A stretch of 64,000 nucleotides of DNA from M30B19 sp041741535 (GTDB taxonomy: Bacteria; Planctomycetota; Planctomycetia; Pirellulales; Pirellulaceae), in contig JBGSJV010000034.1 of NCBI GenBank assembly GCA_041741535.1, positions 1 through 64,000 of the forward strand, in the 5' to 3' direction. Of this stretch, positions 51,206 through 59,692 are shown piece after piece. The notes beneath the pieces are model-generated. The model did no database searches. It was given only the letters and a program-made list of their open reading frames with translations, and was not told the origin of the DNA. Each line of letters starts with the position of its first letter. The stretch's first letter is position 1. The translations under genes were made by a program, and so were the position numbers.

Positions 51206-52805
51206 GTTTCACCGTTGGAAGAGAAATTGTAAACGTCGAGCCCTTGCCTGGACCCGCACTGACCGCTTGAATGGTTCCTTGATGTTCTTCAATGATCCGA
51301 TAGGTGATTGCTAACCCAAGGCCGGTACCAGAACCATCGGCTCGCCGCGTAAAGAACGGTTCGAACAAGTGTGTTTGAACTTCTTCCGTCATGCCACAGC
51401 CGTCGTCACGAACTCGAATGATGACGTGACCATTTTTTTGCTCCAGATCGACCCACACATTTCCAAACTGCTCGATCGACTCCAAGGCATTGGTGATCAG
51501 ATTGAGGGTCACTTGTTTCAGCTCTTGGGCGTTGACCATTCCATAGACGGGCGGTTTGGCACCAAAGTGAATTTTGCGTCCTAAGTATTTTTTTGCTGGC
51601 GTCACCATGTCGATCACGGACCGAATCAATTGGACCATTTCCGTGGGCTGCTTCTCCTTGTCGTCCAATCGCGAATAATCCAACAGCCCCGATGTGATTC
51701 CTTTGCAGCGAAAGGCTTCGTCCTGGATTCGCCGCAGGTACTTGAGGATGGTCCCGATTTCTTTCTCGTGGGATTCTCGTGCGGCGTCGTCCGTCAAGTC
51801 GTCCAGCAACTCTTGGACTCGGCTTTCCAACGCTTCCGCGCTCCAAGCGATGGCGGCCAAGGGATTGTTGATTTCATGAGCCAATCCAGCCGCCATGAAT
51901 CCGACGCTGGCCAATTGTTCGCTGCGGATCACCTCTTTGGTTCGTTGGCGGACTTTCTCGTCCAGGTCGTTTTTGATGGATTGGAAATTTTCCGTCATGT
52001 CGTTCAAGGCCGCCGCCAGTTCGGCGACTTCGCCTTCGACGTTTAATTTGATGCGGAAATCGTATTCGCCCTTTGCGACTCGGCGCGAGCCACGAATCAA
52101 GGTCTCCAGCGGTTGGAAGATGCTGCGTTTCGCGATCAAGAACAACAAGCCCAAGGACAAAAGGGCGACCGCTGTCATGCCAAAGGTCCACGCGTACCAT
52201 GCGTTGTATTCGGAGCGCACTACGGTGGCGAATTCGTCCATTCGTTGCTTCAAGAGACCAGGCAAGCGTTGAACCTCTTGTTGCAATTCCTCCAGGTCCG
52301 TTTCCAGAACCAAAGCGGAATCCTGCGTATGAAAGATCCAATTGCGATTGTCGGTGTTGCGATCGATTCGATCCAAGGCACGATGAATTTTGGCAACCGC
52401 CATTTCTTCACTCGAAGTGTAGGCGAGTCGGTCGTCGGCGGTGGGCTCCAGTTCCAACTGTTCTTGATAGGCCAGGAAAGCAGCGCGCACCTTGAATTTT
52501 TGTGTGCTAAACGCCACACGCAAAGCGAGTGGACTGTCCGGTTCTTCAAGAAACATCGATGAACCAAGCGTTACCGGGTCCGAGTCCAATGTAGAAGCCT
52601 GCGCGTTGATTCGACGCAGGTCACTGACGGCCTGTGCCAAATTGGCGGCTAGTGGTAATTCGAGGGCTCGTTGACGGATGCTTTTGGTGAGATTGCGAAA
52701 CTTGTAAACCCCTTGCACACTGGCCAAACACAGCCCTACGATCACCAATAGCAGCAACCCGGCTCCAAAGCGAATTTGGTATCGTACTGGCCAGTTCTTC
52801 AACAT
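51174..52805 (-). CDS. membrane sensor histidine kinase with HAMP domain
   Basis: A 543-residue kinase. TM1 is near 12-32 and TM2 near 205-227. The about 170-residue extracytoplasmic part is mostly helical (four-helix-bundle-like), with no specific ligand site recognised. HAMP domain near 228-285, then phosphotransfer H310 in GLAHEINNPLAAIAW, N-box NLITNALESIE, G1 DDGCGM, and GTGLGLAI. It should phosphorylate the overlapping NtrC-type regulator. The input signal is unknown. Confidence 0.95.
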   Translation of the reverse strand: MLKNWPVRYQIRFGAGLLLLVIVGLCLASVQGVYKFRNLTKSIRQRALELPLAANLAQAVSDLRRINAQASTLDSDPVTLGSSMFLEEPDSPLALRVAFSTQKFKVRAAFLAYQEQLELEPTADDRLAYTSSEEMAVAKIHRALDRIDRNTDNRNWIFHTQDSALVLETDLEELQQEVQRLPGLLKQRMDEFATVVRSEYNAWYAWTFGMTAVALLSLGLLFLIAKRSIFQPLETLIRGSRRVAKGEYDFRIKLNVEGEVAELAAALNDMTENFQSIKNDLDEKVRQRTKEVIRSEQLASVGFMAAGLAHEINNPLAAIAWSAEALESRVQELLDDLTDDAARESHEKEIGTILKYLRRIQDEAFRCKGITSGLLDYSRLDDKEKQPTEMVQLIRSVIDMVTPAKKYLGRKIHFGAKPPVYGMVNAQELKQVTLNLITNALESIEQFGNVWVDLEQKNGHVIIRVRDDGCGMTEEVQTHLFEPFFTRRADGSGTGLGLAITYRIIEEHQGTIQAVSAGPGKGSTFTISLPTVKHEEKRQSFAA

Positions 52806-53008
52806 AGGATCATCTGCTCGACATTCTCCCGGATCATCGCTGGTGAATCACTTCACAAGACTTCCGTCGTTGGTTGATCTCTGCGGGAGGTGGACTTTAG
52901 CAACACACCGACTCTGGCTCAACGTCAATTGCTTCGCTCGGCTCTGTGAATCGAACGACGCAGCTCGGCGAATTGGCAGGGCAGGTTTGGGGAGCTTGGT
53001 GAGCCCAT

Positions 53009-53103
53009 TTTCTTGGTCAACCTGCGCCTCATGGTCTCCCGTCTACTTTCTTGGTCAACCTGCGCCTTATGGTCTCCCTTCTCCCCTCTGTGGGGGAGAA
53101 GGG
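53009..53103. terminator. 39 bp direct repeat and strong hairpin, possible terminator
   Basis: TTCTTGGTCAACCTGCGCC occurs at 53009 and again at 53048 as part of a 39 bp duplication. At 53076-53103 it is followed by an 11 bp stem, CCCTTCTCCCC, loop TCTGTG, GGGGAGAAGGG. No gene ends just before it on either strand, and no T-run follows, so termination is a guess. A repeat-family relic is as likely. Confidence 0.4.
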
Positions 53104-53200
53104 CTGGGGATGTGGGGGTCTGTGCTTGGCGGTTGGTTTTGTTTTTGCTTGCGGATTTGGAACGCTTAGCGGCGCGTGGTTGGTCGGATTCCCGCCCAAC

Positions 53201-53358
53201 CACGCTGTGCTAACCGGTTAACGGCGAAGGCGAGGTTTTTGCCAGGCTGCTTGCACGCTGTGCTAACCGGTTAACGGCGGAGGCGGGGGGATGCCAGGTT
53301 GCTTGCACGCTGTGCTAACTGGTTAACGGTGGTCAACGGCGGAGGCGGGGTTGGTGCA
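53201..53358 (+). repeat. three-copy about 53 bp tandem repeat
   Basis: Units start at 53201, 53254 and 53306 with CACGCTGTGCTAACCGG followed by TTAACGGCGGAGGCGGGG. Each contains the palindrome TAACCGGTTA (TAACTGGTTA in the third, which also has an inserted second AACGG). The array lies within the 742 bp gap upstream of putA, whose promoter should be between here and 53548. Confidence 0.8.
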
Positions 53359-53547
53359 AAGGCTCCTGCAAAACTGGGTGTTTCACGCGTGGAACATCTT
53401 GCGGTAGGTTGTTCCAGCCTGGAAGAAAGAAGACGTCAACCGCAGGGCTTATTTTCAAGAGAAACATCGGCGGATCGTAGACACTAGCGACCTCGACGCC
53501 GGGTTCCCGGCAATTCGGCTTCTCGTTTTACGAAAACCACTTGGCCT

Positions 53548-56500
53548 ATGAACCAATCGACGCCGTCAGCGGACCCTGTCCTCCAGTCTTCCGGGGATCT
53601 GCCCCAACGGGCGATCGCCACGGCCGCCGAATTGCTCCAAGCTTCACGGCAGCATGAAACGAAGGCCGAGCAAGCTCGGACTGCTCAGATGGCCCGGATG
53701 ATGCAGGACGAACCCGGCAAGAAATTCACGATTGTGATGACGGACCAAGTCTTGAAAATTGCGGACCCGCGCCAAGCAGCCGCCCGCTTGGACTCGATCA
53801 TTCGGAGGTACGGCCTGCCCAAATATCTCAGTAGCTTTCAGCGTCTATTGCTATGGGTCGGCAATCAAGCCGGCAAAGTGGTTCCGCACTTGGTCATGCC
53901 CCAGATTAGCCAACAGGTGCGTCGCGAATCCGCGCACGTGATTGTCTCTGAGGACCCGAAAAAGTTCCAAGACTACGTTGCCCAGCGGAACCAAAAGCAA
54001 TGGCGCATCAACTTCAACCAATTGGGCGAAGCCGTCTTGGGGGATCATGAGGCGGAACGTCGCTTTCAATCTTATCAAAATCGTTTGGCCTCGGCCGACA
54101 TCGAATACGTTTCGGTCAAACTCTCCTCGATCGTTAGTCAGATAAGCCTGACCGGCTATGACCAAACACTCGAATTGATCAAGCCACGTTTGCGCACACT
54201 TTACCGAGCAGCGATCAAACACGGACGTGGAAAGGCAAAGTTTGTCAACTTGGACATGGAAGAGTACCGCGATCTGCAATTGACGGTCGATGTGTTTTGC
54301 CAAGTTTTGGACGAACCCGAATTCATGGGCTTGGAGGCCGGTATCGTACTCCAAGCTTACCTCCCCGACTCGCACCAGATGCAGCAATTCTTGACCCGCT
54401 GGTCGCGCGATCGAATGGGACGCGGTGGCGCCGGGATCAAGATTCGATTGGTCAAAGGTGCCAACCTGGCGATGGAACAAGTCGAAGCCTCGCTTCGCGG
54501 TTGGCCACAAGCGCCCTACACGTCCAAGCTCCAAGTCGACGCCAATTACAAGCGAATGTTGGAGTTTGCGATGCGTCCGGAACACGCTGCAGCCGTGCGG
54601 TTGGGAGTTGCCAGTCACAACTTGTTTGAAATTGCCTACGCGATGTTGTTGCGGCAACAGCGGGGAGTGCAGGATCGAGTTGAATTCGAGATGCTGGAAG
54701 GCATGGCCAACGCTCAAGCGATCGAAGTTCGCCAGCGGACGGGGGGATTGGTTGTCTATACGCCGGCCGTTGGCGAGAAAGAATTTGAAGCGGCCGTGGC
54801 TTACTTGGTGCGACGATTGGATGAGAACACCGCCCCTGGTAGTTTCTTGGGTGCTTTGTTCGCTTTGCAAGAAGGTACGCCCCAATGGAACCAACAACGA
54901 GATGCATTTCTCGCCGCGTGTGAGTTGGCGGGAGTTTGTTCGCCATCGGAAGTTGGGAATGTTTTGATTACTCGTGAGGACCGCGAAGCGTTTGCTGCTA
55001 CTAGCAATCGAACGCAAGATCGGAACATTTCGCAGTATCAAGTTCGTCCTTTGGTCGCTCCGTTTGAAAACCATGCCGATTCGGACTTCTCCCTGGCGCG
55101 GAATCGAAGTTGGGCAACGGCCATCGTCCGTGATTGGACGCAACGAAAAATTCCCGTCATCCCGCTCGAGATTGGTGGACGTGTTTGCGAAGGTGAACCG
55201 ACCGGCATCGGTCGAGATCCCTCATGCCACAGTCGCGAGATTTATCGCTTTGTGGAAGCTGGGCCAGAAGAAGTCGAGCAAGCGCTGCAAGTGGCCGTCG
55301 CCGCTGGGGAACGTTGGCGCCGCGTGCCCGTGCTCGAGCGAGCGCGGATCATTGCCAACGTGGGTGCCTCCTTCGACAAACATCGCGCGGAGAGTTTGGG
55401 CGCGATGATGGTGGACTGCGGCAAAGCGTTGAATGAAGGCGATGTGGAGGTCTCGGAAGCCATCGACTTTGCGAACTATTATGCGCGATGGTGGCAACCG
55501 CGCCGTTCGCGCGAAGAAATCGAAGCACATGAGTCGTCGGTTGCGTTTGAGACTCAGATCGACCGATCGGGTTGGTTTGATGGGACCACGATGGAACCAT
55601 TGGGCGTTGTTGTGGTAACTCCACCTTGGAACTTCCCGTTTGCGATCCCCGCGGGTGGCTGTTTGGCGGCATTGATGGCGGGAAACAGTGTGATTCTCAA
55701 GCCTTCACCAGAGTCGGTGCTTACAGCCTATCATTTGGCCCAGCAAATGTGGGCCGCGGGAGTGCCCAAGGATGTTTTGCAGTTCCTGCCGGTGAACGAA
55801 CAGAGCGCTGGAAAACAATTGATCACCGATCCGCGAACGGCCGCCGTGATTTTGACTGGAAGTTCCGAAACCGCCAGTATGTTCTTGGGATGGCGTCCTG
55901 ACCTACCGTTGTATGCCGAAACCAGTGGCAAAAACGCGTTGATCATCACCGCTTTCGCGGATGTCGATTTGGCAATCAAGGATCTGATTCGCGGCGCGTT
56001 TGGACATGCGGGGCAAAAGTGTTCGGCGACCAGTATCGCGTTGGTCGAACGTTATGTGTACGAAAGTGAAAAATTCCGACATCAACTCGTGGACGCTGCT
56101 CGGAGCTTGCGCGTGGGCAGTTCGCATGATGCGTCGGCGGTGATCACACCCGTCATTCGCACTCCCGATCCAAATTTGCAGCGCGGGCTAACGACGTTGG
56201 AGGAAGGCGAGACTTGGTTGTTGGAACCGAAGATGGTCGATGGCAACCCTTGCTCGTGGACACCAGGAATTCGCTTGGGAGTGAAGCCAGGTTCTTGGTA
56301 CCATCGCACCGAATGTTTTGGTCCCGTCTTGGGATTGATCTGCGTGGAGTCGTTGGAGGAAGCCATCGAGATCGCCAACCGTAGCGACTTTGGCTTGACG
56401 GGAGGTTTGCATTCCTTGGAGCCAAGCCAGATTCGACTATGGCGGGAAAAGATCCAAGTTGGCAATGCGTATATCAATCGCGGGACGACCGGAGCCATCG

Positions 56501-57201
56501 TGCAACGACAGCCATTTGGCGGTTGGAAAAATTCGAGCGTTGGACCAGGAGTAAAAGCCGGCGGCCCCAACTACGTTGCTTGTTTCGGCAAGTGGACTCA
56601 AGGTTCGTTGCCCCAGTTCCAAGCGGAACCGTTGGGCGCCCTCGGTGCTTTGCTGCCGGTTCTCCGCGATTGGGTCGAACCAGAGTCGGATCGAGAAGCC
56701 CTGGAGGCGTCTGCCAGAAGTTACCAATATTGGTGGACGGCTGAATTTTCCCTAGAGCACGATCCGTCACACGTTCATGGCGAAGCAAATCACTTTCGCT
56801 ATTGTCCGCGTCCCTTGCATGTCGTCCGTTTGGGAACACTACCGGTCCAGAATATAAAATTGGCCTTGGCCCAAATTGCGTTGGCAGCAGTCCGCACCGG
56901 GACCAAACTGCAAGTCAGTGTGGATCGCGATTCTTTGGAGTTGGATAACTGGTCCCAATGGACGGGTTGTGAGGTCGTCGTCGAGGGCCTGGACGCGATG
57001 CAGCGGCGACTCGGGGCCTTGATGGGCATCACGGTGCGGGTATTGGGAGATATTGGCGTCGCGACCTTGGATCCGTTGGCGATCAATAAAGCGTTTGTGG
57101 CGTATGGCCTGCCCTTGAGCAATGGTCGATTGGAGTTACAACTGTATGTCCGCGAGCAAGCGATTTCCGAAACCGTGCATCGCTACGGCAATTTGGTTTA
57201 G
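53548..57201 (+). CDS. putA: bifunctional proline dehydrogenase / L-glutamate gamma-semialdehyde dehydrogenase
   Basis: A 1217-residue enzyme that oxidises proline to glutamate in two steps. The FAD-dependent PRODH domain (about 90-480) shows EYVSVKLSSIVSQIS, IRLVKGANLAMEQVEASLRGWPQ, LGVASHNLFEIAYAM and RRLDENTAPGSFLG. The NAD-dependent aldehyde dehydrogenase domain (about 560-1040) shows VVVTPPWNFPFAIPAGG, general base E791 in ETSGKNALI, nucleophile C825 in GQKCSATS and ECFGPVLGLI. The last about 165 residues form an extra domain as in longer PutA proteins. There is no N-terminal DNA-binding ribbon-helix-helix, so it is unlikely to self-regulate like enteric PutA. It probably stands alone. 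Confidence 0.97.
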   Translation: MNQSTPSADPVLQSSGDLPQRAIATAAELLQASRQHETKAEQARTAQMARMMQDEPGKKFTIVMTDQVLKIADPRQAAARLDSIIRRYGLPKYLSSFQRLLLWVGNQAGKVVPHLVMPQISQQVRRESAHVIVSEDPKKFQDYVAQRNQKQWRINFNQLGEAVLGDHEAERRFQSYQNRLASADIEYVSVKLSSIVSQISLTGYDQTLELIKPRLRTLYRAAIKHGRGKAKFVNLDMEEYRDLQLTVDVFCQVLDEPEFMGLEAGIVLQAYLPDSHQMQQFLTRWSRDRMGRGGAGIKIRLVKGANLAMEQVEASLRGWPQAPYTSKLQVDANYKRMLEFAMRPEHAAAVRLGVASHNLFEIAYAMLLRQQRGVQDRVEFEMLEGMANAQAIEVRQRTGGLVVYTPAVGEKEFEAAVAYLVRRLDENTAPGSFLGALFALQEGTPQWNQQRDAFLAACELAGVCSPSEVGNVLITREDREAFAATSNRTQDRNISQYQVRPLVAPFENHADSDFSLARNRSWATAIVRDWTQRKIPVIPLEIGGRVCEGEPTGIGRDPSCHSREIYRFVEAGPEEVEQALQVAVAAGERWRRVPVLERARIIANVGASFDKHRAESLGAMMVDCGKALNEGDVEVSEAIDFANYYARWWQPRRSREEIEAHESSVAFETQIDRSGWFDGTTMEPLGVVVVTPPWNFPFAIPAGGCLAALMAGNSVILKPSPESVLTAYHLAQQMWAAGVPKDVLQFLPVNEQSAGKQLITDPRTAAVILTGSSETASMFLGWRPDLPLYAETSGKNALIITAFADVDLAIKDLIRGAFGHAGQKCSATSIALVERYVYESEKFRHQLVDAARSLRVGSSHDASAVITPVIRTPDPNLQRGLTTLEEGETWLLEPKMVDGNPCSWTPGIRLGVKPGSWYHRTECFGPVLGLICVESLEEAIEIANRSDFGLTGGLHSLEPSQIRLWREKIQVGNAYINRGTTGAIVQRQPFGGWKNSSVGPGVKAGGPNYVACFGKWTQGSLPQFQAEPLGALGALLPVLRDWVEPESDREALEASARSYQYWWTAEFSLEHDPSHVHGEANHFRYCPRPLHVVRLGTLPVQNIKLALAQIALAAVRTGTKLQVSVDRDSLELDNWSQWTGCEVVVEGLDAMQRRLGALMGITVRVLGDIGVATLDPLAINKAFVAYGLPLSNGRLELQLYVREQAISETVHRYGNLV

Positions 57202-57374
57202 CTCGATCGACGGACATAATCGAATAACTCACCAAGTCCAACAGCCGGGTTTAAAGAACCTGATGATGCGATTTGGTTCTTGGGGGCGAACGGCACGATT
57301 TCCAAAGTCGTGCGACCAGCGACGGTTCGGCTAACTTTGCTCGCAATCAACGGTTACCAAAGAGGAGACCGCTC

Positions 57375-57752
57375 ATGGCCAAGAATGTTTTGGGTACGGA
57401 CTTGGAAGAATGTAGCGGAGATCCGCTGACCGGATTCTTTCGCGACGGCAAGTGCAATACTTGTGGCGACGACACGGGAATGCACACGGTTTGTGTCGAG
57501 ACAACCGAGGAGTTCTTGGAGTTCTCAAAAGCAGCCGGGAATGACTTGTCGACGCCCATGCCCCAGTATCAATTCCCGGGTTTAAAGCCCGGAGATCGCT
57601 GGTGTGTGTGCTTGCCGCGCTGGTTGGAGGCTCTGGAAGCGGGAGTCGCCCCCAATCTGATTTTGAAAGCGACCCACATTTCTGCAATTGAACATATCGA
57701 TTTGGACATCCTTTACGCATACGGAATCGACGCACCGAATCAGGATGATTGA
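57375..57752 (+). CDS. DUF2237 family protein
   Basis: A 125-residue cysteine-containing protein matching DUF2237: NVLGTDLEECSGDPLTGFFRDGKCNTCGDDTGMHTVC, EFLEFSKAAGNDLSTPMPQYQFPGLKPGDRWCVC and THISAIEHIDLDILYAYG. The family is widely conserved, cytoplasmic and uncharacterised. The ATG at 57375 has AGAGGAGA immediately upstream at suitable spacing; the frame before it is untranslated leader. It is 173 bp after putA in the same direction. Confidence 0.95.
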   Translation: MAKNVLGTDLEECSGDPLTGFFRDGKCNTCGDDTGMHTVCVETTEEFLEFSKAAGNDLSTPMPQYQFPGLKPGDRWCVCLPRWLEALEAGVAPNLILKATHISAIEHIDLDILYAYGIDAPNQDD

Positions 57753-57759
57753 CACGTCT

Positions 57760-57883
57760 GTAGCTACGCTCACCTGTAGCTACGCTCGCCCGAGCGCAAT
57801 AGGATCGGCGGTGGCGCCTTGGTGTAGCTTCGCTCGCCACAACATGAAGGAGTCTACCTGCAATCACGCTCTGGCGAACGTAG
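57760..57883. repeat. dispersed GTAGCTACGCTCGCC repeat cluster
   Basis: GTAGCTACGCTC occurs at 57760 and 57776, GTAGCTTCGCTCGCC at about 57823, and an opposite-orientation CACGCTCTGGCGAACGTAG at 57865-57883, forming an imperfect inverted set between the DUF2237 and AIM24 stops. The last motif matches the repeat pair at 11635-11713. Non-coding. Confidence 0.5.
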
Positions 57884-57919
57884 CAAAACGGCACGTCGAT
57901 CGTCTTGTGTGGCCTTGCA

Positions 57920-58618
57920 CTAGCCCGACACTTGTCCGTAGGTCTCTTCAAACGGTTGAACCACAACAAATCCCTGGCCGGTAAACTTGAGTTGTAGTGA
58001 CTCGCCAGAACCGCGACCAAAGAACGTCTTGAGTTGAATGTCCGTCTTGAATTCGGGCTGGACGTTCCCGGTCCACATGACCGTCGCGTTTGGGTCGGTG
58101 ACAACGGGAGATTGAGGCGTCACCGGCAGCGTCATCGGGTCGTAGTGCGTGGTGATGGCAACCATGCCGGTTCCTTGCAAGCGAACATTGAACAAACCGC
58201 CAGCCAACATCGCGGCCACCTTTTTCATCAACTTGATTTCGTATTGCAGCGACATCTCGAAGGCCAACAGATCGTTGCCGTTGACGAAGATGGCTTCGTT
58301 ATTCAATTACAGGATCGTGATTTTCTTTCCCAAATCGGCGCAGAATACCGAGCCGCGACCGGTGGCTCGCGTCAAGCGTGTGCCCTCGCCCGAGACCGCC
58401 TTCTTGAGCAAATTGCCTAGGCCCTGTTCTAGGATTCCTTCTCGTTCGAACTTGACGTCACCCGTGTACGCCACCATGGCGCCCATCTTGATCCAAACGG
58501 AACCATTCAAGTTGATGTCCAACATACGATCGGACTCCAATTCGAACAGGCCTTGGTTCAGATCTCGGTCAGCCGACTTCTCCAAAAAAGTGCTCAAAGT
58601 GTAGCGATTATCGATCAT
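57920..58618 (-). pseudogene. AIM24 family protein gene split by an in-frame stop
   Basis: Two consecutive open frames in the same phase (58618-58307 and 58306-57920) together give a full AIM24-family protein. The first ends CADLGKKITIL then TAA (58309-58307); the next codons continue LNNEAIFVNGNDLLAFEMSLQYEIKLMKKVAAMLAGGLFNVRLQGTGMVAITTH, exactly where the family continues after KKITI. One substitution at that codon would restore the gene. It may be a recent nonsense mutation, a sequencing error, or a site of readthrough or restart at the TTG after the stop. AIM24 proteins have a beta-trefoil-like fold and unclear roles. The ATG at 58618 has AAAGG 8 nt upstream. Confidence 0.8.
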
Positions 58619-58826
58619 CGTGGTTGCCTTTTCGATGTGATTTGTGTTTGGTCGATTCGGAACGCCCCGAAGTCCTTTCAGCGTAAGGGAAACCAAAGCC
58701 GCTTGCTACAGGGCCGGGCCTGTATGTAGATTTCGGAATGAAGGTCGCGGGACATTTCACGGGGCCGGCGCACGTGCTTGTATTATTTACAGCCGCGATT
58801 TCCCAGACGACCGCGTCGTGGACGGC

Positions 58827-59498
58827 TTAATGAAACGACGTGATTTGCTGGAGCGTTTTTTTGGTGATCTTGGGGACTTTCGCCGAGTCGGCCGGGAAAC
58901 CAACAACCAGCAAGATCGAGGGACGTTCGTTCGAGGGACGCTTTAAGATTTCGTTGAGAAACGACATGGGACTGGGGGTGTGCGTCAAAGTCGCCAGCCC
59001 TGCATGATGAAGCGCCTGAATCAAGAAGCCGGTTGCGATGCCAACGGATTCGCTCACGTAATAGTTTTTTACTTTTCGGCCGTCTGGTAACAATTCGTAC
59101 GCCTTGGCGAAAATGACGATCAGGCAGGGGGCGGTTTCCAAGAAGGGTTTGTTCGCATCGGTCCCTAAAGGTGCCAGGGCCTCCAGCCATTCGGGCGCGG
59201 CCCGATGTTCGTAGAATTCGCGTTCTTCCACTTCGGCCGCGACGCGGATTTGATACTTGATCTCGGGACTGCGAACCACGGCAAAATGCCACGGTTGCAA
59301 GTTGGCTCCACTGGGTGCCGTCCCTGCCGCCCGCAAACAATCTTCGATCACGGAATCCGGCACAGGTTCGGAAGAGAACTCACGCACGGTGCGCCGACCT
59401 TTCATTTCTTCGTAGTGTTCTCGCGCGATCTGTTGCATGACCGAGGCTGGTTGCTTTCGGAAACCAAACAACGGTTCGAACTCGGGTGTCGGAAGCAT
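58827..59498 (-). CDS. nitroreductase family flavoprotein, IYD-like
   Basis: A 223-residue FMN-dependent oxidoreductase. FMN-phosphate site RRTVREFSSEPVP, then the conserved APSGANLQPWHFAVV, SVGIATGFLIQALHHAGLATLTHTPSPM and a C-terminal ILLVVGFPA. The pattern is close to the iodotyrosine-deiodinase-like branch, which reduces halogenated or nitro-aromatic compounds with NAD(P)H; the substrate here is unknown. Cytoplasmic, no signal peptide. The ATG at 59498 has GGAG 6 nt upstream; a TTG at 59510 would add four residues. It is divergent from the cytochrome gene at 59693. Confidence 0.92.
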   Translation of the reverse strand: MLPTPEFEPLFGFRKQPASVMQQIAREHYEEMKGRRTVREFSSEPVPDSVIEDCLRAAGTAPSGANLQPWHFAVVRSPEIKYQIRVAAEVEEREFYEHRAAPEWLEALAPLGTDANKPFLETAPCLIVIFAKAYELLPDGRKVKNYYVSESVGIATGFLIQALHHAGLATLTHTPSPMSFLNEILKRPSNERPSILLVVGFPADSAKVPKITKKTLQQITSFH

Positions 59499-59692
59499 CC
59501 AATTCTCCAAATGTCGGTTGGTAAGTTCTCAGCGGGCGAGCGTTGTGCTATTCTAACAACTCACGTTTGGGCGGTGCAGGACAAACGTGTCGGAAAGTGC
59601 GAAGGCATGGAGTGACTTCGTCTTCGCTCTTTTCTCCCTCCCATCGGCCTTGTTGATTAGGCCACTTGAAGTACTCAACCCGAGGAACTCCC

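Noticed and set aside
53851..55143. 430-codon antisense frame inside putA
   Set aside because: It lies opposite a fully conserved proline dehydrogenase domain and has no recognisable motifs; it is a composition shadow.
57373..58104. 243-codon minus-strand frame covering DUF2237 and the repeat cluster
   Set aside because: It is antisense to the conserved DUF2237 gene and runs through non-coding repeats; the composition is Arg/Ser-rich noise.
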